Shown one piece after another: positions 1 to 13,402 of a DNA stretch of 64,000 nt. The stretch is taken from the NCBI GenBank assembly GCA_029224185.1, contig CM055205.1, positions 14,393,961 to 14,457,960 on the forward strand, read 5' to 3'. The notes below the pieces were generated by a model. It made no database searches. It had not been told where the DNA came from and saw only the letters and a list, made by a program, of their open reading frames with translations. Positions within the stretch are counted from its first letter, which is position 1, and each line of letters opens with the position of its first letter. The stretch comes from Karalla daura. Lineage: Eukaryota; Chordata; Actinopteri; Chaetodontiformes; Leiognathidae. Both the position numbers and the translations under genes were made by a program.

Positions 1-560
1 GATGAAACGATGGTATACGTTGTTGCAGCCTTAATGTGCTTTGATTTACAGTATCTGAAGAATGCAGTCCTTTTGTCACTGTGCAGTTTACAAGGGAAAA
101 AAAAAAGGATTTCCTCATTTTTCTTTGTGCCTGTTTGTACTGTACAGCTGCTGCCTTTTCATAGGCTCTGTTTAACTGGCCTCCTTGGAGAAATGAGGTC
201 AGAAGTGTGTCTGAGTGTGTGTGTGTGTGTGTGTGTTTGGGCAGGACAAGGCTGCGCATCTGTCCGTCTAACCCCCGGGGAGATGACGAGAGATGGAGAT
301 AGAGCAAATCAGAGACATGAGGTGAGGCAGGAAGTCGAGGGTTAAAGAGGAGCCTGGGATGAGACGAGGGGAAGATTTATATACCACAGAAGAAGAAGAC
401 ATCTGGTGGACGAGGTGGAGGTAGCCCGGGTCCTCCACTGCACGTCTTTAAGTGCAGCCCCCCCGAGGATTTCTAATGAGAGGTAGAGGAGGTGAGGGTG
501 GGGCTGACCGGTTCGAAGAGCAGATGTGGTGGGGCTGGGTTTGAGCACACACAGACCTGA

Positions 561-565
<5 letters not shown>

Positions 566-613
<48 letters not shown>
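566..613 (+). repeat. (TG)24 microsatellite
   Basis: Pure TG for 48 bp. Confidence 0.97.
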
Positions 614-614
<1 letters not shown>

Positions 615-1446
615 ACACAATTTGCTCAGGCCAGCTCTGGCCCGAGGCATAAGCGACCTAAGTGGCTACTTGGGTCCCCCTGGACACTAGGGGGCCTCCC
701 TTTTAACACATTAAACATATTTAAGACAACTCTATTGATCCAATTTATTGTGTCACATTGAAGTGTTACATTTGTGTCGGTAGTAGTCAAGCAGTGATGT
801 GTCCAGGTACCACCCTAATAATAAGGTGGGTGTGTGTGATTGTATATATTAGTCATGTTTGCAAAAATGTAACTTTGGTTACTTTACTAGGCCTAAATCA
901 CTACATTTTTAAGAATTTAAGTTAAGATAAGTCGAGGTATTCAGCAAATGAATGGACTGGAATGAGACGTCCTTAAAAGTGTCTTAGTCCTGAATGTGTG
1001 TCAAAATGTCACTTTGGACTTAAAACTGAACTCACTGAAATGCTGAAACATTGAGCTTTAAGACTGTATGCTAGGTTAAGATGATTTAAGTCAAGATTTT
1101 TATAAACGCAAATGCAAATGTCCTCACAAGTGTCTGAAGCCCGTCTGCGTTTACATATATGTGTGTGTGTGTGTATGTATGCGTGTGTGAGAGAGAGAAA
1201 CGGAGAGAAACATTGGACACACTGGGGACAACAGCTGCTCCGGGGGTCTGTGTGATGTTGTTTTCCCCCTAGCCACACACACACACACACACACACGCAC
1301 ACACACACACACACAAACCTCAGTGCCACCATTAACAGGAGCGGCAGCACCTCAACTTTCACCGCTGAGCCGTAACAAAATGACTTTTATTTTAATTTAT
1401 TCATTGGACTTCGCTGTACAAACAAGAGCGGGCTCTGTGTCGCCTG

Positions 1447-1485
<39 letters not shown>

Positions 1486-2710
1486 TTTTTGAATTGATTG
1501 AGTTGATCTTGTCCCTGTGGTTTGCAACTATGGAACTGAGCCAAACCTGTAATTAATAGGCTACATGGCAATGTTTAAAAAATGCATGAAAATCAATGGT
1601 AATTATCTTGAGAAATGTGACATTTGGGATAATCACAGTATGCACTAATGCCAGGCCCTGATGAACTGAGTTTTGCCACATTAATATGGCTTCTGCCTCG
1701 AGACAAACAGACAGGAGCGCGGGAGCGATAGGATTCATTCTTGACCTTAGGATCTCATATCAGTGAGGAAATATTCATGTCATCATGACAACGCGTTTCA
1801 TTAGCACCAAAACTGTAATCACAACTCATGGGCTCCGAAATCTGACTGACTCGGTGCTGAATAAAATGGAAGAGAGTAGAAGTAGAAGTTAGACCGACAT
1901 GGATGCCTTGTCTGTTTTGTCATTGTGCAGGAGCAGTACAAACGCCACAGGAACAGCTGAGCTGCACAGCTAATATGCTGTTGATTCACAGCTTGAGCAG
2001 TAGTGTAAGTGCTTCTGGAGCTCCTGAACGTGTCCTTCAGCGGTCTTGTCTCACTATAAATTGGTTCAGAAATCTACAGTATGTCAGCAGAAAACGTGAC
2101 GTATTTTGACGTATTGTGACATCAAAGTAAATTGGTCACCAAGTTCTTTCTCCTGTATACTCAGTGGATGTCCATCTTAACCCGCTTCGTACTTTAATGG
2201 TGTCACAGGGCTCTAATTGAGCCTCGAACACAATGGACAGGTCACATTTCAAGCAGAGTTTCCGGCCACCTGACAGAGTTACATCCGGTGTCGGGGCATT
2301 GAACCGAAGCAGGGAACCTAAAGGAGCGAAAACATGTTGACATCAGACTCAGACTCTGATTGTTGACTCATCAACGATCAGACTTTAATAGCATTTCAGC
2401 CTCATTACATTGAGCGTCTTTAGCGAAGCTCCATCCTTCACAGAGTGACTTGCGAGGCTGGATTTTCCCATGTGGAGGCATCGCCAGACACACATGCATA
2501 CAACACAGAAACTCTTTTGTCTGCTGCTTTTATTCCTCCTCCCCTACTCCCTCTCTCCCTCCCTCCCTCCCTCCCACTCAGCCCTTCACTCTGTCATGGA
2601 TCAGGGAACATGTCCCAAAGTGCTTTGCAGGCAACACACGTGCAGCACGTCCCTGCATGTTGATGCGACTTTACAGCTACAACCTTGTACTGTAGATGTG
2701 TGCGTGTGAG

Positions 2711-2744
<34 letters not shown>

Positions 2745-3859
2745 AGGGAGAGAACATCAGTGGCGACTACACAGCGTGTGTGAGGGTCCTCCAGTAGATG
2801 TGTGGCTGTGCACGCTTTGACACTGTGTGAATATTTCAGATGGAGCAACCTCTGGTGTGACCTTGAGTGCTGCTGGGAGTGAGATGTGTGACCCAGTGCG
2901 AGACGCTGACAGGGGTTAAAAGAGGATGTTTGGAGTGTAAAAATGTGTATATTCAGCACCAGTAGTGATCAGAGCAGATCAGCTTTTTTTTTTTTTGCAG
3001 ATTGTGTTTGTCGTTTTTTTCATTTTTTTAATGATTGCTTAGATCTGTAGGAAGCCTTTTGACCTCTTTTTCCTCCTAGTTTCCTTACTGTGTGTCTGAT
3101 TCTTCACTGTCCAACCATGAACCAGTATTTTAATTTTTCACAAAAATCAGTGAGAGGACTCAGTGGTGCCGCTGAGTCGCTGTCTTGCCATGAATTTAAC
3201 TGATTGTAATTGTTCCTGGCCACACCTGGTCACCCGAGTCCACAACAAATGTTCAGAGCTGCCACATTATGATAGAAAAATAACAAATGAAAGACACAGG
3301 ATGTAATTTCAAACTTTCTCCAGAACAATGTCTCTGATTTCTGTATTGCAACCCCCGAGCGAGGATTCTTGAAAAGAGAAACTTGAAGGTGGTTTTCATT
3401 GTCATTGCCGTCGCATCCACACACAGGTGTCGTGTCACCAAGACTAAAGAGTCTAGAGTCGTTCTCGTGGCGCCGAGCAGACCCTGATCTACCATATGGA
3501 CAATCTGGGCTTTTACCCAGGGGTCCCCGAGCTTGAAAGGGCGCTCCACGACGGGGATGGAAAAATAACAGAAGCGTTTTCTCTGTGTGTGTTTTCTCTG
3601 TGCCCAGATGTCAGCGAGGCCAAGTACAGAGAATAGAAGAAAGCTTAGAAAGAAAAGACACAGTGTCAAGTCTATTTCTGGACAGAGAATTCCAGCAGGT
3701 CCAAAAGCATCATCATATCCACATGCAGATATTCATTTTTGATGTGGAAATGCGGCTAAAAAATAGGACACCTAATGAGGCGTCTAATATCAAACACTGG
3801 ATGTGTATGGATCCATAGATCTATCAATCCAGTTCGACCAGGAAAGAAATAGCTGAACT

Positions 3860-4085
3860 CCACTTTATAGCAGGGAACATAAAGTCATGTGATCATTCAA
3901 TTCAGTGGAAGGAAATACAGCCAAACAAAGCTTACGTGTGGTTGCCAGATAAGCATAAAAGGGCACCAGGTGAGTGCAGATATGCCGCAATATTTCCATT
4001 ACAAAAGCAAGAGGTTATAAAAAAAAGCATCTATGGCATGTTTCATAGCTTCTATATGAACCAAAAATTTAAGAAAAAAACCTTT
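3860..4085 (-). repeat. Dispersed repeat family B copy
   Basis: On the + strand it shows 'GTGGTTGCCAGATAAGCAT' and 'TTTCATAGCTTCTAT', the reverse complement of the family B core. The coding end is lost. Confidence 0.55.
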
Positions 4086-5289
4086 CCATCTTTCCAGTCA
4101 TCCTAACCCTAACCCACCTTTAAAATATAAACAGTATGATACTGCAGTAGACCCCTCCATATGGCACCACTGTAGGCAAAAATCCTAAAAGTTCAGACCA
4201 AAGTTGTTAACAGATTTAAGGAGCATTCAGCAGGTGAGTCCAATCTGAAGTTTTCAGGCTTGAATGTGCTGTACGGCTTCGCCCTGTGGGCAGGCGGTGT
4301 ATATAACAGTGAATCCATGATAACCCCGGGGCCTCATTAGCCCAAACACGGCCCGGTCCATACAGCTCTATTAATACCTAATATCCAATACGCCCTCCGT
4401 GTGGACTGTGCGGACACCCGGGACCGACCTCCTCCGCCTCTCACACATGACCTCCTGTCCTCTCGCCTCCCCCGCTCCCTCATTGGTCCCAACCTCTGCT
4501 GACCTCACCTGTGTTTCCATGGACACCAGAGGAATTAGGAAGGAGTCCCATGGACTCGAGCGTCTCTCCGGGGTTCACAGAGACCTTTACATAGAGGGAT
4601 GCAGTGCCTCATCCCAGTGTGGGTGAAGAGCGCGATAATGAAAATCTGTGTGAAATATTCAGATCTCCACTAATTTATTGGAGTAACACTACCCTCGCAC
4701 TTGGCAGTGTTTGCCAAATCGAGAGTGATGATGTTTTCCAACTTGTCCCGTGGTGTTTTTCGACCCATCCCCGCCTGCTCGGTTTCGTCATTTGGTTAAA
4801 AGTTTTCCTGTTTTCCCTTTCTCCTCCAACTAATTTCACCCGTGTCATAACTAAGTCGTGACGTCTTGTTAATCTTTCAAACTAGCTCTTCTTCTGTGGT
4901 TCGGGCCTGCTCGGCCTTCATCCTTTATCTCAACCTCACATAATCTAATTTACACAGCACGCACACACACACACACTGCAGAGAGGAGTCTAACAAGAGA
5001 CGGCGAGTAAATTTTACGCTCGAATTGGATCTGTCTGTGTTAAGGGTGTGCGCGCCGCTGAGAAGCACATCTTCGGCGGCTGTGAAACAAGTTTAATGGT
5101 GGGAACGGATCAATCTGTCTTAAGTCACAGGGATCTATCTCATGTCCTTCATTTGAAAATGCCTGGCAGAAAAATGTGTAGAGCTGGCAAATGTCAACAA
5201 GCGTTCAGCGCCTCTGTGTGTGTGTGTGTGTGTGTGTGTGCTCTACTACCACAGTGAGGACCCGTAGAGTGACTGAGTGTGCGTTCTCC

Positions 5290-5292
<3 letters not shown>

Positions 5293-5339
<47 letters not shown>

Positions 5340-5480
5340 AAATATGAATTTGTTGGTAAATGTCAAGAAGTTGGCAGTCTAATGGCTGAACTGACAGATG
5401 ATCCATAAAGCCATAAAGTGATTGGTTTGGAGATTCTCATTCATTCTAATGCAACTGTCACAGCGGAGGAGCACATGTGC

Positions 5481-5541
<61 letters not shown>
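5293..5541 (+). repeat. Cluster of (GT)n microsatellites
   Basis: Long GT tracts at 5293-5337 and 5485-5541, preceded by a shorter one at 5216-5240. Confidence 0.95.
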
Positions 5542-5542
<1 letters not shown>

Positions 5543-5789
5543 ATGTGTGTGTGGATGTGAAATAGCGTCGCGCACAGAGCGGAGCGGTGCAGTCGAGCAC
5601 TCGCAGTTTAATGACATCCAGAATGGACTCGCTTGTTGCATGTTTGTCCCGTTCCTCTTTCTGCTCCTCAGACGCGGAAAACTTTGTTCCGACCCATTCT
5701 TACAAACTCCAAGCGTGGAATATTTCAATAAATTGTAGGGTTAGGGCCACATGGGGAGGATTCTGCGACTCTTATGTAAATGATGCATT

Positions 5790-5945
5790 GCACTGGGGCG
5801 ACACGGTGCCTTGTTGAATAGCTCTGTCACCTCGCTCCAACACCGTCCCAGAATCTGATTCCCAGAACTCTGGTTTCCTCCCATAGTCCAAGAACCTGCA
5901 TGTTTAGCCTGATTGAGACTGATTGTTACTTCTAAATCAAAGCCA
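5790..5945 (+). mobile_element. tRNA-type SINE (family A) remnant
   Basis: Head 'GGGCGACACGGTGCC' with 'AGCTCTGTCACCT', then 'GGTTTCCTCCCATAGTCCAA' and 'TGCATGTTTAGCCTGATTG'. Internally deleted. Confidence 0.55.
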
Positions 5946-6238
5946 AACGTCTCATTTGAGCCACTGATCTCTGAGAGTTACTGCCAGTTTGACCCCCTCG
6001 CCTCTACTTGACAGTAGTGCCCTTGAGTGAGGCACCTCACCCCAATTTTCCAAGGGAAAATGAGTCATTCAAGGGTTAATTGGATGAAAAAGTAAGCATA
6101 AAGCCAACTTAGAGTCTCAATCTATGTCTCTTTGCACAAAGGAAAACATCATTCAATAATTCCTAATAGAATATAATACTGTTTTCAAACCATCACAGGT
6201 AACAAGAATAGATACAACAAACAGGGTGAAAGTCAGTG

Positions 6239-6436
6239 TCAGTGATACATCATGGTGTGCTCAGGCTGTGTGGACTGTGAGTCCATGTTGTCAGTGTGGA
6301 CAAAGAGTCTAGAGTGAGACATATTGCAATGGCTCTCAGGCAATGACCTGCGAGACAGAAACGACACAGGATCCAGGCGACGCATGCTGCTGGCTTCACC
6401 TTCAGAAACATCTGCTTCAGAGCGCCGAAGCTTCAT
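6239..6436 (-). CDS. Candidate terminal coding exon of an unrecognised gene
   Basis: On the - strand a textbook 3' splice site (branch-like 'tacctaat', pyrimidine tract 'gttttcttctgttttag') ends at 6437 and is followed by a phase-0 frame. The frame is open for 65 codons to TGA, while the other two frames stop within six codons. The peptide is Ser/Arg-rich and looks like a cytoplasmic tail: 'MKLRRSEADVSEGEASS', 'RRLDPVSFLSRRSLPE', ending 'QPEHTMMYH'. It does not resemble a repeat. I do not recognise the family, and no upstream exon could be assigned with confidence, so this may be the 3' end of a gene with large introns to the right. Confidence 0.4.
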   Translation of the reverse strand: MKLRRSEADVSEGEASSMRRLDPVSFLSRRSLPESHCNMSHSRLFVHTDNMDSQSTQPEHTMMYH

Positions 6437-8625
6437 CTAAAACAGAAGAAAACATTAGGTAAGATAAATGAAGGACGTTATCTGTCAATCTTCAAAGCCA
6501 GTTCACACAAACTGAAACTTTATCATTGTTTTGTGTTGGCTTTTGTTGACATTGTAATTTTGGAGAACAGGGGCTCGAAAACAGAACTGAAGTCCTCATT
6601 TTCATCACAGACCATTTGCTTTTATTTGGCCCACATCATCAGATATCTGACCGTGCAGTCTCCCACCTGCCTAAGTGAAGCTGAGGTGAATGAAAATGTC
6701 CCGACGCAACATTAAGAAACCCGCACGCCACGTGTCTCTTCCACCGAAACAACGCCTTCATTTATTCCAGATCGCCCGCTAACCCCTCTACAAGCGGGAA
6801 CAGCCGTCCGTGGCCGTGTTGACACTTTGTTTTGTGTGCTGTCCACACAACGCCGCTCCTGGAAGGAGATGCCGCTGGATTTTCAAAACGTCTCGTCTGT
6901 ATGCGGCGAGCGTGACGGGCTGGTTCTCATTCACCTCTATCTGCTCGCTGGCACGGTGTCAGGAGCTGAGCAAGTAAAACCCAAACTGCAGCCTCAATTC
7001 CAAGGAAGTTGTGACGCCGCGTTAGGGAAACATAAAGGGGAAACATGCTCCTCACTGACATCACAGGGAGACGAGCGATGTGGGGTTTTACCTCTGAATG
7101 CTCCTCTGAATTCAATGGCCTCGTTCCAGACAAGATGAGGTAGTTGTAAAAAGCTCAAAAACACCTGTTTGCGTCATTCCAGGTTAGTAGGGTTTGTTTA
7201 TTACAAATGGATATGATCATGATTGGGTGTGAGGAATAGAGAGAGAGTCAGCACTTCGTCAAACACGTGTTTATGTGAGGGATGAAACTGCATAGGAAAA
7301 CCACGGAAAACGTGGTGACTGAATGCATTTCTTCTGCAAAATGAGTTCTTATTTCAGATTTTTTGTTTATGTTGTACATACAAACAGAGTTGCAGCTGTT
7401 TTATAATCTGAGTTGTATCCGAACAAGTGGATCCCAGGAGACGAAAGCGACACCATGCGAGACATTTGGGGGAACTGAATCCTTTACATGTGACACGAAA
7501 TGAACTTCAAGTTCATACTTTTGAATCTAGTTGATGGAGGAAAGACAAGAGCGACGCTGCTCTGGCATCTGTTGACACATCTGTTCAGGAGCCGTCATGA
7601 CTTTAAAGGAAAACACTTCAAAGAATGACACTGTTACTGTCGTGGTAAAGGTATGAACAGTGATCCACTTCCTAAACTTTTAGAACGAGGTCCACACCCC
7701 ATTAGACATGAAATGGCCGACCACGGCGGAGCACTTTAGGACAAAGGACTCATGATCTCTAAAAAAGTCATCTGTCAACGGAGGCGTGGGGAGGAGACGC
7801 GCCAAGGCTGGGAGCCGGAGTTATTCGCTGCTCCTGGTGGACAAGGGGGTTATAGTCCAAAAAAAAGCATTTGGGTGCTTGGGTGCTTCCACTTTTCACT
7901 CCTTTATAAACCACATTGTGCGACACTGCAAAACAAATAATGTGTTTTGTGGGAGAGAGCGGGAGACACCCGGCTCTAAATCCAATCTCGTGGTTCAGCA
8001 GTCATGCCACGGTGGCCGTGTAGCCGCGCGGCTTGCACCACAAGCATCCGGGCTGAGCAAGAGAGAAACACAGATCCGGAGCTCCCAGATTATTGGTGTC
8101 AGCTCTGTCAACAAAACGGGCAAGATGTGGCGGAGGATAAAGGTGCGTTAAACCACCCGGAGACGGCAGCCGGGCCGGATAAGATCGGACCGAACCGGTG
8201 TTTTTAGCCCGGACAAAAAAAATAAAAAAAATGCTAATCATTTCTTCTTTCCCAGCAATGAAGCCGCTGTTATCATTGCGCTAACAGGATTGTGTGTGCG
8301 TGTGTGTGTATGCATGTGTGTGTAATCCAAAGCCATAAACCCATATCCATGACCGCAGATTATGTTATAAATAAATGTGTGTGAGCGTGGGCGAGTTGAT
8401 GCTTGATTACGCTGTCACAACTTTGAACGTGACATCTCGCTCTCACTCTCGTTTCCCCTCCGCAGATCCACTCGGACTCGGGATTGACTATCAGCTTAAG
8501 TTTGTGCCTTGCACCGCATATTTGATTTGTGTTAATCCTGCCCGTGTGTGTGTGTGTGTGTGTGTGTGGCACTGCAGCCATCTTACTTCTTGTCGTTATC
8601 TTGCTACTTAAAACTGAAGCCAATC

Positions 8626-8650
8626 CATACATCCCTAATTGGGATGTATG
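8626..8650. repeat. 25-bp palindrome with adjacent direct copy
   Basis: CATACATCCC and GGGATGTATG flank TAATT. The left half with its flank, CCATACATCCCTAATT, recurs at 8659-8674. Confidence 0.95.
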
Positions 8651-9681
8651 TAATCGTCCATACATCCCTAATTGTAGCCTAGGAAAAGCGAAGACATGAA
8701 CCAAACCTGTTCAAAGTGGTGAAAGATTAATTAACATTTATCCTATTTTACAGGTAAGTGGTTGGTGTTAAGCAGAAGTACAACTAAACACAGATTAGTT
8801 ATATCGGACATCTTATTTAAGTCTGTAACAAGACTATATTTCTCAATTATTTCACTGTTCTTGGAATAATAGCGTTTCCTCTATCTGACTGTATACATAT
8901 TAGAGAGAGCGGTTGTTTTATCATGAAAGCTGGATATAAAAATGACAGAGCTTTTCTTTCTGTCTAACTTTGATAATTTAACGACACTCCACAGGTTTAT
9001 TGACGCGGAGTAAACAAAGAGTTGTTTACCGCATTGTTTCCGCGGATTAGCAAGAATCTCCTTCGTGTTTCAGCTTTTCAAAGCATTATGATGATTTCCC
9101 GACGCCATGGTTGGGATTTTGTTTGATGTCTTCTCTCAATTATACATCTCCACTCTCCCACTCACTCACACCTCCTCTCCGTCGCTGCCTTTCATCTGCA
9201 TCTCTCCGCTTTTCCTGCCTGACCTCATCCCTCATCCCTCCATCATCCTCCATCACATCACGCTGAGTAAATCAGCAGCCATTTACTCCGCCGGTTTAAC
9301 ACACGTACAGTAAACGGCCGTACAGTGAAGTGAGGTGATGTCCTGAAAAGAACCGGATCCTATTACATGTGACCTCCCACTCCCCTCCCTACCCCCACAC
9401 CCCTCCACCACCTCACATTCGACATTCATTCACCTGATACCATCGACCCGAGCAGAGGGCCCGGGATTCGTTTGGTGTTAGTTTAGTCCGAGGAATCAGC
9501 AAACAGCACTGAGAGATCAATTCACTCCGAGTGTAATGACTATTGATTCTGTAGGAGCGCTCAGACAGAGAGGGAGTTGAATGTATTTAGATAAAATAAT
9601 GCTTTGCTCTCTCTCACACACCACGCGCAGCTCCCCCGCTGCTGCTGTGTGAATGAGAAGAGGTCTGGGCGTGCATCTCAG

Positions 9682-9682
<1 letters not shown>

Positions 9683-9730
<48 letters not shown>
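9683..9730 (+). repeat. (CA)24 microsatellite
   Basis: Pure CA, 48 bp. Confidence 0.97.
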
Positions 9731-9734
<4 letters not shown>

Positions 9735-9854
9735 AGCATGATAACATGCACATGTATGCAAAGGCAGCACAACATGCAACTGGTGTTGCACTTGTATCAC
9801 ATTCTTCTCCTGTTTTACACCGTATGATGAACAGATGTTCATTAATGGTGACAT

Positions 9855-10115
9855 TAATGAATTGGCTTGGGCTTTCTTATGCTTTGGGCTCATAGCTAGA
9901 AGGTCCCCGGTTCGAGTCCTGGATAGATTGAGGGTCTTTTCTGTGCGGAGCTGCATGTTCTCCCTATGTCTGTGGGGGGTTTCAGAAACAGTCCGTGTGC
10001 GTGTTGTGTTTGCCCTGTGATGGATGCTCGACGTGTGCTTGGATAAGCTCCAGCAGAGCTCCCATTAGGCGACACTGTTAAAGTACAAAGTGGGTGAGAT
10101 GATGGATGGATGACT
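9855..10115 (+). mobile_element. tRNA-type SINE (family A) copy with B box
   Basis: Has a Pol III B-box-like 'GGTTCGAGTCC' at 9909-9919, then 'CTGTGCGGAGCTGCATGTTC' and 'GATAAGCTCCAGCAGAGCTC', and ends in 'GATGATGGATGGATG'. The middle is partly deleted. The A-box half is poorly preserved. Confidence 0.65.
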
Positions 10116-11150
10116 ATTTATTTTGCTCGCACAGCTACCACTTTCAATATCACATTTACAGTTGCATTTTGTCATTTACAAGACGCTTTTATCAAATCGA
10201 CTGGGATGGAAGAATCAGCATTCAAGCTACGTCACAAAAGAGACAATGGTGTAGCAATAGACACATGTCTACAGACTTATGTTGCCACCAAAGGATGAGA
10301 GTGGAGTAGCTCAGTTTAATTAGTTACGATGGGACGAAGAAGCAACTTGTTGGTCCATAGAACAAGTAATTGAGCAAATAATGAGTTTGTGTGTGTTTGA
10401 TCACTGTGACCATATTTTGGCTGTTATAATAAAATATGTCCAAACAGCCATTTTGAGCCTTGAGTAGGGAAACAGGTTAAGAAGGGATGTCATAGGTTTA
10501 TTTTGAAAAGTACTCATTCGTTGCATGTAGGTTTCTACAACACATATCTAGAAAATGTTCCATCAAACTACTTGTAAAAGGCTTTTTGAACCTAGAAAGC
10601 TTCAGACTAGAGACACTTCAGAGCTCAGTTACTGCCACCGTGGGAGCGGAGGGGGGACGTGCTGAAGACGTGACGGCGTCTCTTGGCCGCAGTTCTGACC
10701 TTGACCGACTGTTGATCGCATGTTCCAGTCTGTGCGGAGCTCTGGCTGAATTTACCTGGGATTTCCCAAATCTGCCCAGCTGAAAGAGCACACCACCCCA
10801 GACACACACACACACACACACACAGTCATCACCGAGTTGTGATGTGAAAGGCGAGCCAGTCTTTTTCTGCTGCGGTGCTTCCGCCCCTCGTCTCCGTTGT
10901 GTATTTCCTCTGATGTGTCACTGCAGCCAAGAAATCCCTCATGTATTAAACGGCTGAAAGACCTTTCTGCTTCAGGAGCCTCCTTCTCCTCCCTCTGTGA
11001 CTCCTCACGTCACCTCACCTCTCTCCACTCTCAGCTCCCCCCTTTGCCTCCATCTCTTATCTTACGTTTCTTCCCTTTTTACATCCTCTCCCTTTGTTTT
11101 TCTCCCCCAGAGCAAAATCTGCAGACTCACCTGATCTCAAAATTGAGTGT

Positions 11151-11181
<31 letters not shown>

Positions 11182-11675
11182 GCCCTGACAAGCTGTGTTG
11201 GGTCATGAATCTTTTACCCTTACCAGTCAGCACAAATCCCCCCCCTCTGACAGACACACACACACTCACACACACACACCTGGCAAGACAAACAGCCCCT
11301 GGCGGTGTGTTTCGCTTTGGTGATCCGCTATATGTTAACTTTGTTAGAGAGACTCGTAAAAAGACAATAGAGAATGAGCGAGCCGGAAAGATAAAATACC
11401 CGGAGAGAGGAGGGGAGTGAAAAATGACACACAAAATGCTGAGGAGAGAGAGAGAGAGAGAGACGGAGCAAGAAATCTTGTGTGCTGAAGGGGGAGGAGG
11501 AGGAGAAGGAGGAGGAGGAGGAATAGGAGAGGGGATGAGGAGAGGAGCTGGACAGGAGAGAAAGGTGTGAGCTTATCTCGCTGGCCAGGCTTCAGCGAGG
11601 TCACTCTGCAGACCGGCTGAGGGTGGAGGACGCTCACAGGAAGGAGGTGTAGACGCTCCACAGTGTGACTCAGAG

Positions 11676-11715
<40 letters not shown>

Positions 11716-13352
11716 AAGAGAGCAAGAGTTTAAAAAACGCCCAGAATCCAAATAGTCCCGTCCGCCCGGGGTTTTGGACAACATTTGGTAAACATGTCAT
11801 GAAAGAGGACAAGAAGTACAAACTCTGCTACAAAGGTTGGACATATTAGGTTGAATGCTAATCCGTGGCCTTTAGAGCCTTTCGCGGCGGCGTGATTGCA
11901 CAAGTCTGCCGACGTATCACGTTGAATAACAGCACAACGTGGCGTGTAGCGTGTGTGTCAGGAATACCTCACCTCACCTCGGCTCGTGAAAAGCCTACAA
12001 CACTGCAGCCATGCCTCTTTTAACAAAATGCTCGAAATGAACGTAGAAGGTCCCCTCAGCATATATTACAGTATGAAGCTGCATGTGTGTAATCCTGAGG
12101 TTGAGTTTGCACATTCTGCTAATTATGGTCGATTGGCTCTGAATTATGAGCCAATATCCTATATCCTATGCGAACTGGATATAGACCCCAGCAGACTATG
12201 GGCGTTGATGTGTCTTTGGAAAGGTTTTGTTTATAACAAGCAATGTGATTGTATATTAAAGTTCTTAAGGTTCTTAAAGTTCAACTAGCAGCTGCTTTGA
12301 AATTGCATCCACAATTTTTTATTCTCACTCTTTTAAGTACACCTGTCCATCAAGTTATCTGAATTAAAGAATAAGGAATATTGAACCCGAGGTTTTTGGA
12401 AATCATACACAATTCAGTTTCTACACATCAGTCATGTTTTCAAAAGTATCAAAAGGTATTGAGATGCTCCAAATAAACCGAGTTGTCCTCAAAAGTCAAA
12501 TACACATTTGTTTGTTTGTCAATGGCTGTGAAAACATACACATCTTGTGTCGATGGTTAAAGCCAGTGGTTAAAGTGTATGAATGGATGTCAATGGCCAA
12601 ATGTGAAGAGTTTTGAGTGGTCATGAAGAGTAGAAAAGCACAGTATCAGAACCAGTCTATCTACTATTTACATGTTACAACAACAACGAGCATACTGTAG
12701 TTTAAGTAATGGCTACACAGTAATTTCACGTAGTTTTAATCACAATAAGTAAGTTTTTAATCACAATCAGTAACTTTGTTGGATTAACATCCAAAACATC
12801 AAACACAAGTCAACTACGGTATGGTAAGACAAGCGTGACCATGCTTAATTATACTGAGTATCTCTATTTCTGGCTGAGAGAAAACCAAAAAAAAAAAGGA
12901 AAAAGAGGAATTCTCACTCTTTCGGAATTGGATGAACTAGATAATGTAATTTTTCCTCTCTCCTCGCGCGCCCCCACTCTCTGTCAACCTGCCTCGTACA
13001 CACGCGTCTTCTTCAGTCGCTGATTTCCTGCGAGACTGATGAGACGCTGATGCCGATCCCCAGTTGGCCAAATTACTGTACAGAAATGCTGCCACATAGT
13101 TTTGTTTCTCGCGTCTTACACACTTGACAGATCCATGAAAAGTTGCAAGCTGTTGCTGCGCTGAATTCTTGTCTATTTAGGCAAAAAAAAAAAAAAAAAA
13201 TGTCGGCGGAGACGGTTTCATATCCGCCCCGGATCTGCAACAGATTTCTCCCTGTAATTGGTGAAAGCTTTAAATCTAGGGGAGAAGAAGTCTTTGTTCT
13301 CTCCCGCGGTCGGACCCGACACAAACCTGATGGTTATTGACGATTCGGTGTG

Positions 13353-13354
<2 letters not shown>

Positions 13355-13399
<45 letters not shown>
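13355..13399 (+). repeat. (GA)n microsatellite
   Basis: Pure GA, about 45 bp. Confidence 0.97.

Positions 13400-13402
<3 letters not shown>

Larger units (their letters stand above)
1..6238. other. Intergenic stretch, no gene recognised
   Basis: Holds (TG)n and (CA)n arrays (also at 1273-1315, 1451-1484 and 2716-2741), a family B copy, SINE remnants near 2165-2330 (weak) and 5790-5945. No coding exon can be supported. Confidence 0.6.

Noticed and set aside
3253..3669. 138-codon - strand frame with signal-peptide-like start
   Set aside because: No family recognised, no splice sites or codon signature, and the hydrophobic start is typical of T-rich DNA.
4101..4118. Telomere-like CCCTAA units
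   Set aside because: Only two units, so not an interstitial telomere array.
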